Source: Actinosynnema sp. ALI-1.44 (GTDB lineage: Bacteria; Actinomycetota; Actinomycetes; Mycobacteriales; Pseudonocardiaceae). Taken from it: 64,000 nucleotides of DNA. Location of the stretch: contig NZ_MTQO01000036.1 of NCBI RefSeq assembly GCF_001984155.1, positions 172,866 to 236,865 on the forward strand, read 5' to 3'. Both the position numbers and the translations under genes were made by a program. Positions 57,918-64,000 of this stretch are shown here, one piece after another. Within the stretch, counting starts at the first letter, position 1. The number at the start of each line of letters is the position of its first letter. The notes under the pieces are model-generated. The model was given only the letters and a program-made list of their open reading frames with translations. It searched no databases and was not told where the DNA came from.

Positions 57918-59756
57918 TCAAGCGCCTGACATTCCCCGCTGTTCCCACCAGCGACCGCTCCCTGTGTCGCGCCACGCGTTGGTCGCGCAGTGCACCTCGC
58001 CTTTGCCGAGGTGCGCCCAGAAGAAGTCCTCCACCCAGGACACAGCGACACCGTTGCGGCGCAACGCCTTCTCCGTCACGTCACGGAAAACGTCGCGGCC
58101 GTCCACCACAGGCCCGTGCGGATCGGGCGCCGCGAAACGCTGTGGCGTCACCGACAACCCGTTGGGAATGCTGGGGCTGAACGCCGAGTACAACGGGTCG
58201 CCGTTCCCCCTGACACCGTCGACGGCCCAGAGCACCGGCACCCGTACCAGCTCCTCCGGCCTGATCCCGGTCTCGGCCATCAGCACCGACAGCTGGCGGT
58301 CGATGTGCCGGGCGGCGTCTTCGTTGCCACGCAGGAAATCCTGATCGGCCAGCAGTCCGGCGACGGTCGGCCGGTGCGGCGCCTGGGTGTCGGCGAACAG
58401 CCGGGTGTCGCCGAGTCCCCGCCCGGCGATGTCACGCAGCATTCCCTCGGCCATCCGGGCATCGGCGACCATCAGCGTCCAGCCGCGCTCGCCGGGCGCG
58501 GGAATGACGTGGACCGTCTCGTCGGCGTGACCGACCAGCAACCACGACGTGTCGATGACGACCGGAGGCTGTTGCCCTTGTCCGGTCAGCAAGCCGACGA
58601 AGGCCTGGTTGGGTGTCCGGTCCGGCGCGGAGCCGTACAGCAGACGCCCGTGCGGGAACCCCCGGTAAGGCGGCAGGGACTCGATGTTGCCGGTCGAGTT
58701 GAGGCTGTCGTCCTCATTGGGCAGCAACTGCTCAGTGAACTCCTGCACCACTCCGACACCCGGCCCCCGCAGGTGCCGGAACAGGTGACGCCCAGCCGGA
58801 CGCAGACTGGTGTGCAGGGCGCCGTCGCTGCCTGCGAGCCGCCACCGGTTGGCGGACCGGATCATCACCCGCATCGACTGGACCCCGTCGCGGACGGGCA
58901 TGCTCACGGTCGCGGGCTCGAACGTGTCCTGCCACCACATGTCCTTCCACCACCCCGGGCTGCCCTGCACGAACCGGGTCTCCACCTGGGTGCCGATGGC
59001 GGCGCGCAGCGACGAGGAGAACGCGGGCCACTCCCCCGGCACCCCGTCGGCGATCGGCCAGGGCTGCGCCTTCGACGGCCAGCCAGGCCCGTCACCCGGC
59101 TTCCCGGCGAACACCGTGGCAGCGGGCTGGAGGTCGTTCTGCACCAGCAGCGGCGCCACTCTCAGCTGGACCCGGTCGGTCCCGCGGCCTGGCACCTCCA
59201 GGGTCGCGGTGACCACGGCGTCCCAGACGGTCCGGTCACGCACCACGTCACGTCCCTCGACAGCGAGGTCCACCCCGTGCTTGAGGTCGGCGGCGGTCAG
59301 CACGCCGTTGTTCTCCGGGGTCAGCGGGACAAAACCGCCGTCTCGGCGGACGAAGACGCGGGCCGACTCGGCGGGCGCCACGGTCAGCCGTGCCGTGCTC
59401 ACGCCGGGCAGGGCGCCGATGCGCATCGGCGCGAGGTCGGCTTGGTCGGCCGGGCCGTTCACCACGCTGTCGGCCGCGTCGTTGCACGCCGCGAGCCTGC
59501 GGTCCACCGTGATGTCCACCGCTTCCAGGTCCGCGTCGCTGACCTGGCACCGGCGCTGGTCGTCGTCGACGTTGGGCAGGGCGATCGCGCCACGGGCCGA
59601 TGTCCAGACGTCCTCACCGCGCTCGTCGGCCGCAGTCAACCGGCCGTCGCGGTCGGTGTCGGCGAGCAGGTCGGGCAGCGGCGTGGCCGCTGCGGGTGTC
59701 GCGAGCAACGCGGCCACGGCGAGTACAGCCGCTCCCGCTCCGCACACACGCTTCAT
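57918..59756 (-). CDS. Secreted protein-arginine deiminase family protein
   Basis: This is a 612-aa protein with a signal peptide (MKRVCGAGAAVLAVAALLATPAAA) and then an EF-hand-like LADTDRDGRLTAAD. The catalytic PAD domain (~240-612) has NIESLPPY and HGRLLYG, a substrate-binding IDTSWLLVGHADE (His410), and the nucleophile Cys590 in GEVHCATNAWRD. PADs convert peptidyl-arginine to citrulline with Ca2+. Bacterial secreted members are known in actinomycetes. ATG 59756 is used; MPMKR at 59762 is possible. It could modify secreted or foreign proteins. Confidence 0.92.
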   Translation of the reverse strand: MKRVCGAGAAVLAVAALLATPAAATPLPDLLADTDRDGRLTAADERGEDVWTSARGAIALPNVDDDQRRCQVSDADLEAVDITVDRRLAACNDAADSVVNGPADQADLAPMRIGALPGVSTARLTVAPAESARVFVRRDGGFVPLTPENNGVLTAADLKHGVDLAVEGRDVVRDRTVWDAVVTATLEVPGRGTDRVQLRVAPLLVQNDLQPAATVFAGKPGDGPGWPSKAQPWPIADGVPGEWPAFSSSLRAAIGTQVETRFVQGSPGWWKDMWWQDTFEPATVSMPVRDGVQSMRVMIRSANRWRLAGSDGALHTSLRPAGRHLFRHLRGPGVGVVQEFTEQLLPNEDDSLNSTGNIESLPPYRGFPHGRLLYGSAPDRTPNQAFVGLLTGQGQQPPVVIDTSWLLVGHADETVHVIPAPGERGWTLMVADARMAEGMLRDIAGRGLGDTRLFADTQAPHRPTVAGLLADQDFLRGNEDAARHIDRQLSVLMAETGIRPEELVRVPVLWAVDGVRGNGDPLYSAFSPSIPNGLSVTPQRFAAPDPHGPVVDGRDVFRDVTEKALRRNGVAVSWVEDFFWAHLGKGEVHCATNAWRDTGSGRWWEQRGMSGA

Positions 59757-59829
59757 AGGCATTCGCCACACATAACACCGTTGAGTGACCCCAGGTCCAC
59801 GCTGCTTTCCAGCCGATAGTCTCAACGAC

Positions 59830-60555
59830 GTGAACTCGCTTGATAGCGCGGATCCACTTGCCCAAGCGGCCGTTTCGGCGATCCGCACCGGTGACGTGCG
59901 GTCGCTGACCGAGTTGCTGGCCGAGCACCCGGGGCTCGCGCGTGTCCGGATCCGGGACCAATCGTGCGGTGAGGAGCGGTCCTTGCTGCACGTCGTGACC
60001 GACTGGCCGGGGCACTACCCCGAAGGCCCTGCCACCGTCGCCGCGCTCGTCGCCGCCGGTGCCGACGTGAACGCCCGCTTCAGCGGCGGCGCACACACCG
60101 AGACCCCGCTGCACTGGGCCGCGAGCTGCGACGACGTCGCCGTTGTCGACGCGCTGCTCGACGCCGGTGCCGACATCGACGCCGACGGCGCCGTCATCGC
60201 GGGCGGGAGCCCGCTCGACGACGCCACCGCGTTCGGCCAATGGCACGCCGCGCACCGCCTGGTCGAGCGCGGCGCCCACGTCACCCTTTTCCAGGCCGCG
60301 ACGCTGGGCTTGGTCGAACGTCTCGACCAGCACCTCAAGGCCGCGGACGAGGACGACGTCAACGAGGCGTTCTGGGGCGCGTGCCACGGCGGCCAGCAGG
60401 GCACCGCCGAGGTCCTGCTCGGACGTGGCGCGCAGGTGAACTGGACACCGCCGTGGGAGAACCTCACGCCACTGGACGCCGCGCACCGCAGCGGAGCCGA
60501 TGACCTGATCCGGTGGCTTCTGGACCACGGTGCTGCCTCCGCCGTCAAAAACTGA
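59830..60555 (+). CDS. Ankyrin-repeat protein
   Basis: This is a 241-aa protein. Residues ~10-235 are ankyrin repeats: SLTELLAEHPGLARVR, TVAALVAAGADVNARFSGG, TPLHWAASCDDVAVVDALL, AAHRLVERGAHVTLFQAA, TPLDAAHRSGADDLIRWLL. It lacks a signal peptide, so it is cytosolic, and is usually a scaffold for protein contacts. GTG 59830 is chosen; no strong ribosome site is seen, and an earlier in-frame ATG at 59785 lies in the PAD promoter region. It is divergent from the PAD gene. Confidence 0.85.
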   Translation: MNSLDSADPLAQAAVSAIRTGDVRSLTELLAEHPGLARVRIRDQSCGEERSLLHVVTDWPGHYPEGPATVAALVAAGADVNARFSGGAHTETPLHWAASCDDVAVVDALLDAGADIDADGAVIAGGSPLDDATAFGQWHAAHRLVERGAHVTLFQAATLGLVERLDQHLKAADEDDVNEAFWGACHGGQQGTAEVLLGRGAQVNWTPPWENLTPLDAAHRSGADDLIRWLLDHGAASAVKN

Positions 60556-60610
60556 CCGGACGCTGTTTCCAAAAACAGGCTGTATCCAGGCGAATGCGGA
60601 CGGCCACGGC

Positions 60611-60632
60611 CGACCGGCCATTAATGGCCGGT
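60611..60632. terminator. Perfect 22-bp palindrome after the ankyrin gene
   Basis: GACCGGCCAT and ATGGCCGGTC flank a 2-nt TA centre, 56 nt past the ankyrin stop and 74 nt before the Tat esterase. It can act as a terminator hairpin or as an operator for the esterase gene. Confidence 0.45.
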
Positions 60633-60705
60633 CCTGTGTCCTTGTCCTGTCACGGACCGTTACCGCACGATCGCGTTCACGTACCGCGACACTGGGAGGA
60701 CACAC

Positions 60706-61683
60706 GTGAACGAGTACCGCCACAGCCGACGGAGCATGTTGAAAGCAGCCGGGGGGATCGGCGCAGCGATGACTCTCGGCAGTGTCGCCATGGCGGGCAC
60801 AGCCAGCGCCGCGGGCAACGGCTTCGGGCTGACGATCGTCCAGAGCAACGAGCAGGACCCCCGGATGTGGTACTACCGGTTCGGCACCGCCGAAATCGGC
60901 TGGCAGCCCGCCGTGAACGTGCTGCTGCCGGACGGCTACCACACCAGTGGCCTGCGCTACCCAGTGCTGTACCTGTTCCACGGCGGCGGCAACGACCAGG
61001 ACTTCATCACCTTCGACCGGCTGGGCATCCGGGCATGGACGGCGGGCAAGCCGATCATCGTCGTGATGCCCGACGGCGGGCACGCGGGCTGGTACTCCAA
61101 CCCGGTCACGACCAACGTCGGCCCGCGCAACTGGGAGAACTTCCACATCCACCAGTTGCTGCCGTGGGTCGAGGCGAACTTCCGCACCTTCGCCGAGTAC
61201 GACGGCCGCGCGGTCGCGGGCTTCTCGATGGGCGGTTTCGGCGCGTTGAAGTACGCCGCCAAGTACTGGGGCCACTTCGCCTCGGTCAGCTCGCACTCCG
61301 GCCCGGCCAGCCTCCGCCGCGACAACGGCATGGTGGTGCACTGGGCCAACCTCAGCTCGGCCGCGATGGACCTCGGCGGCGGCACGGTCTACGGCGTGCC
61401 GTGGGACGAGGCCCGGGTCACGGCCGACAACCCCATGCAGCGCATCGAGAGCTACCGCAACAAACGGATCTTCCTGGTCGCCGGGACCAGCCCCGATCCG
61501 GTCAACTGGTTCGACCAGGCCAACGAGACCCAGGTGCTCGCAGGTCAGCGTGAGTTCCGCGCGGCGCTGGACCAGGCAGGCATCCACTACGAGGCACACG
61601 AGGAGCCCGGCGGCCACTTCGTCCGCGAGCACCTGATGCGGGCCGACCTCGACGGCATCATCGCCCGGCTCCGCAAGGCGTAG
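60706..61683 (+). CDS. Tat-exported esterase (alpha/beta hydrolase, antigen-85-like fold)
   Basis: This is a 325-aa protein with a twin-arginine signal (HSRRSMLKAAGG), cleavage near TASAAG. The core has VNVLLPDGYHTSGLRYPVL, HGGGNDQDF, nucleophile elbow GFSMGGFGALKYAA, and catalytic His in PGGHFVREHL. GTG 60706 follows GGGAGGA by 6 nt. Relatives are feruloyl/acetyl esterases and mycolyltransferase-like proteins. It precedes the PLL-type secreted gene by 11 nt, so the two are co-transcribed. Confidence 0.9.
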   Translation: MNEYRHSRRSMLKAAGGIGAAMTLGSVAMAGTASAAGNGFGLTIVQSNEQDPRMWYYRFGTAEIGWQPAVNVLLPDGYHTSGLRYPVLYLFHGGGNDQDFITFDRLGIRAWTAGKPIIVVMPDGGHAGWYSNPVTTNVGPRNWENFHIHQLLPWVEANFRTFAEYDGRAVAGFSMGGFGALKYAAKYWGHFASVSSHSGPASLRRDNGMVVHWANLSSAAMDLGGGTVYGVPWDEARVTADNPMQRIESYRNKRIFLVAGTSPDPVNWFDQANETQVLAGQREFRAALDQAGIHYEAHEEPGGHFVREHLMRADLDGIIARLRKA

Positions 61684-61694
61684 GGGGAGTTCCG

Positions 61695-63200
61695 ATGAGA
61701 CGTCTCAGAGTGCTCCTGTCGCTTGTCGTCGTGGTGCTCGCCGCCATCGCGGTTCCGTCGGCCGCCGAGTCGGACCGCGGCGGCCCGATCACCCGCAGCG
61801 AGGTGATCTGGCGTGCCCAGTACTGGGTGGACAACCAGCCTGGCCCGTACGACCAGGGCGGGTTCTCCCCCGGTCCCGGCGGGGACTACAACTACCGCCG
61901 CGACTGCTCCGGTTACGTGTCGATGGCGTGGCATCTCAACGCGAACCCGTCGACGCAGGGGCTCCCGGGTTACTCGCACGAGATCTCACGGGCCGACCTG
62001 CGCCCGGGAGACATCCTCAACTCGTTCTACGACCACGTTCTGCTGTTCCACAAGTGGGAGGACGACCAGGGCGGGTTCTCCTACTACTCCTTCGGTTCCA
62101 CGCCGGTGAAGCACCTGCGTGCGAACATCCACAACGCGAGTCTCGACGGTCACCCCAACGGCGACTACAAGGCTCTGCGCTACAACAAGATCGTCGAGGA
62201 CACCACCGCCAGGCCGCATCCGTACGCCTCCGGTCGCGTCGTGTCGGGCAGGTCGGCGGATGGCCGGTTGGAGACGTTCGCGGCAGGCGCCGACGGCGTG
62301 TACCACTCGTGGCAGCTCGCGGTGAACGGCGACTGGTCGGCGTGGGAGTTCATGCGTGGACCGCGTAACGCGCAGCTCGCCGTGGCGACGAACGCCGATG
62401 GCAGGCTGGAGCTGTTCGCGTTGTCCGACAGCACTTTCGACCACATGTGGCAGACCGCGCCGAGCGCGGGCTGGTCCGGCTGGGAGAACTTCGGCGGCGG
62501 CGGATACCGAGTCGCGGCAGGCACCAACGCCGACGGCCGCATCGAAGTGATGGCGTCCAACAGCACCGGCGTGTTCCACCGCTGGCAGACCGCACCCAGC
62601 GGCGGCTGGGGCAACTGGGAAGGAACCATGGGCGGCCCCGCCAACTCGCGGCTCGCCATGGAGAACGCCCCCGACGGCCGGTTGGAGGTGTTCGCCTTGT
62701 CGGACACCACGTTCCAGCACATGTGGCAGACCGCGGTCAACGGCGGCTGGTCCTCGTGGGACGACTTCGGCGGCGGTGGGCACGACGTCACCGTGAACCA
62801 CAACACCGACGGGCGCCTGGAGGTCTTCGCGTCGGGTTCCAATGGGGTGTTCCACCGGTGGCAGACCAGCCCGACCGCGTGGTCGGAGTGGACGGGCACC
62901 GGCGGACCGGTGAACTCCGAGCTGACGTCGGACCGCTCGGTCGACGGCCGCGTGGAAGTGTTCGCCATCAACGGCAGCACCGCGGGCCATGTCTGGCAGA
63001 CCAACCCGAACGCGCCGTACTCGGACTGGGAGACGTTCGGCACCGGCGGCACCGAGGTCAACGCGGGCCACAACGCCGACGGCCGCATCGAGGTGTTCGC
63101 GACGAGCGGCGCCGGTGTCTTCCACAGGTGGCAGACCGGGTTCTCCACCTGGTCGGAATGGGGCTGGGTCGGCACGTCCGCAGGGCCAGCGATCAACTGA
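61695..63200 (+). CDS. Secreted NlpC/P60-like protease with PLL-type repeat lectin domain
   Basis: This is a 501-aa protein. A signal peptide (MRRLRVLLSLVVVVLAAIAV) is followed by an NlpC/P60-like domain (~35-160) with Cys in RRDCSGYVSMAW and His in DHVLLFHKW. The rest holds ~45-residue PLL/tachylectin-like repeats: DGRLEVFALSDTTFQHMWQT, SNGVFHRWQTSPTAWSEW. Such repeats form beta-propeller lectins that bind glycans. The enzyme probably cleaves peptidoglycan peptides while bound to cell walls. It is co-transcribed with the esterase and the next PLL gene. Confidence 0.9.
   Translation: MRRLRVLLSLVVVVLAAIAVPSAAESDRGGPITRSEVIWRAQYWVDNQPGPYDQGGFSPGPGGDYNYRRDCSGYVSMAWHLNANPSTQGLPGYSHEISRADLRPGDILNSFYDHVLLFHKWEDDQGGFSYYSFGSTPVKHLRANIHNASLDGHPNGDYKALRYNKIVEDTTARPHPYASGRVVSGRSADGRLETFAAGADGVYHSWQLAVNGDWSAWEFMRGPRNAQLAVATNADGRLELFALSDSTFDHMWQTAPSAGWSGWENFGGGGYRVAAGTNADGRIEVMASNSTGVFHRWQTAPSGGWGNWEGTMGGPANSRLAMENAPDGRLEVFALSDTTFQHMWQTAVNGGWSSWDDFGGGGHDVTVNHNTDGRLEVFASGSNGVFHRWQTSPTAWSEWTGTGGPVNSELTSDRSVDGRVEVFAINGSTAGHVWQTNPNAPYSDWETFGTGGTEVNAGHNADGRIEVFATSGAGVFHRWQTGFSTWSEWGWVGTSAGPAIN
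62241..62339 (+). repeat. 99-bp repeat, copy 1 (PLL-domain start)
   Basis: The 99 nt beginning gtgtcgggcaggtcgg are identical to 63902-64000, in the same reading frame of the two neighbouring PLL genes. The flanking sequence differs at synonymous positions (e.g. 62217-62240 against 63878-63901). Identity without drift in third positions suggests recent duplication or gene conversion. Confidence 0.85.
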
Positions 63201-63223
63201 ACTCGCGCCAGGAAAGTGACGCA

Positions 63224-64000
63224 ATGATGAGACATTTGTTGCGCCGCGCGTTCACCGTGCTCGTCACCGCCGGGGTACTGGCGGCGACGAGTGGTGTCGC
63301 GACGGCCGAGCAGCCACCGACCACCCCACCTCATGACCCCAGGATCGCCGGTTCCGCGCAGCGGCTGGCGATCCGGATCGCACCGTGCGACCCCAACGGG
63401 CCGTCAGGCACCGACCGCACCATGGCCGACCAGTTGAACCCGCAACTGCGCAACAAGATGGCCGGGTACATGGACGCCTACCGGGTGTCCTGCGCGCGGG
63501 CGATCGTGCAGCAGGTGCGAGCACGCGGGTACAACCAGAAGGCAGCGGCGATCCTGATCGCGGCATCGATCGTCGAGAGCAGCCTCAACAACTACGACGA
63601 GGCCGTCGACCACGACTCGCTCGGTCTGTTCCAGATGCGCAAGTCGCTCTGGTGCCCCTCGGACTCGCAGGGGTGCGTCAACCCGGCCCGCGCGGTCGAC
63701 TGGTTCCTCAACACCATGGAACGCAACGCTCCCGCCTGGAACGACATGCCGATCGGCGAAGTCTGCTGGCGCGTCGAGCAACCGCGAGAAGACCTGCGCG
63801 GCCTGTACGCCGTCGAAGCGAACGACGCCGTGGTCATCGCCAACGCCCTGTGGTCCGGTGCGGGTAGTGCCCTCAAGCATCCCTACGCGTCTGGTCGTGT
63901 GGTGTCGGGCAGGTCGGCGGATGGCCGGTTGGAGACGTTCGCGGCAGGCGCCGACGGCGTGTACCACTCGTGGCAGCTCGCGGTGAACGGCGACTGGTCG
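63224..64000 (+). CDS. Secreted lysozyme/transglycosylase-like protein with PLL domain, 3' end outside window
   Basis: The frame from ATG 63224 is open to the right edge (259 codons). It has a signal peptide (LLRRAFTVLVTAGVLAATSG) and a lytic-transglycosylase-like domain (~65-215) with the putative catalytic Glu in AASIVESSLNNY followed by SLGLFQMRKSLW. It then joins the PLL repeat HPYASGRVVSGRSADGR. It starts 24 nt after the NlpC-PLL gene. The last 99 nt are identical to 62241-62339 in the neighbouring gene. The two enzymes probably share the same cell-wall target. Confidence 0.85.
   Translation, partial: MMRHLLRRAFTVLVTAGVLAATSGVATAEQPPTTPPHDPRIAGSAQRLAIRIAPCDPNGPSGTDRTMADQLNPQLRNKMAGYMDAYRVSCARAIVQQVRARGYNQKAAAILIAASIVESSLNNYDEAVDHDSLGLFQMRKSLWCPSDSQGCVNPARAVDWFLNTMERNAPAWNDMPIGEVCWRVEQPREDLRGLYAVEANDAVVIANALWSGAGSALKHPYASGRVVSGRSADGRLETFAAGADGVYHSWQLAVNGDWS
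63902..64000 (+). repeat. 99-bp repeat, copy 2 (extends past window)
   Basis: This segment is identical to 62241-62339 and in the same frame, and is cut by the window edge, so the true length of identity is unknown. Confidence 0.85.

Noticed and set aside
1..64000. tRNA, rRNA, insertion sequence and prophage genes
   Set aside because: I saw no tRNA-like cloverleaf, rRNA segment, transposase/integrase motif or phage structural gene by reading; small RNAs cannot be excluded without a covariance search.

Overview
The window is high-GC actinobacterial chromosome. Gene styles (RHS/YD wall proteins, caspase-STAND/WD40 proteins, PLL-repeat secreted enzymes, TTG/GTG starts, ATGA/GTGA overlaps) suggest a filamentous actinomycete, probably Pseudonocardiaceae. 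The family placement is inference. I found no rRNA, tRNA, CRISPR array, transposase or integrase, but several gene relics mark past rearrangement.

Layout. 1-4500: N-terminal 1500 codons of a secreted RHS protein that runs off the left edge. 4640-6328: divergent LysR regulator and NmrA-like protein; the latter has lost its centre. 6440-8136: LCAT-like lipase plus a divergent acyl-carrier protein. 8156-15337 (minus): six-gene operon encoding, in transcription order, a 49-aa protein, a HEAT-FGE protein, a PPOX flavoprotein, an EgtD-like methyltransferase, a caspase-STAND NTPase and a 13-blade WD40 protein. This is the best candidate for an undescribed biological-conflict or programmed-death system. 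15531-19548: MarR, membrane protein, alpha/beta hydrolase, STAS, DinB and beta-propeller genes. 19571-27435: a 2510-aa RHS protein with a Lys/Ala-helical and glycine-zipper tail, followed by a 103-aa four-helix membrane protein (possible toxin/immunity pair). 27436-30779: a secreted N/T/V-repeat protein, relics, a CGNR regulator and a dehalogenase-like hydrolase. 30856-34602: vWA-metallopeptidase / MoxR ATPase / third-component ternary system.

34708-39283 holds ordinary regulators and small enzymes, with clear palindromic operators in front of two TetR genes. 39448-39516 encodes a 22-aa Leu/Gly-rich peptide with its own terminator. 39677-49161 is a catabolic locus: SDR, kinase (interrupted by an amber codon), class III PLP enzyme, 5-oxoprolinase PxpA/B/C, MFS transporter and CocE/NonD hydrolase, with a TetR gene upstream. 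49283-50634 is a calpain-like cysteine protease translationally coupled to a small partner. 50764-52449 is a four-gene coupled operon with two sigma factors. 52484-56981 is envelope and stress housekeeping. 57000-57882 is a junction of two truncated genes. 57918-64000 encodes mostly exported proteins: a protein-arginine deiminase, an ankyrin protein (cytosolic), a Tat esterase, an NlpC/P60-PLL protein and a lysozyme-like PLL protein that continues past the right edge.

The window is rich in predicted effectors and conflict genes (two RHS proteins, caspase-STAND, vWA-MoxR, calpain, PAD) set among ordinary metabolic and regulatory genes. Long ORFs on the strand opposite the RHS, WD40 and other GC-rich genes are codon shadows and are not annotated.
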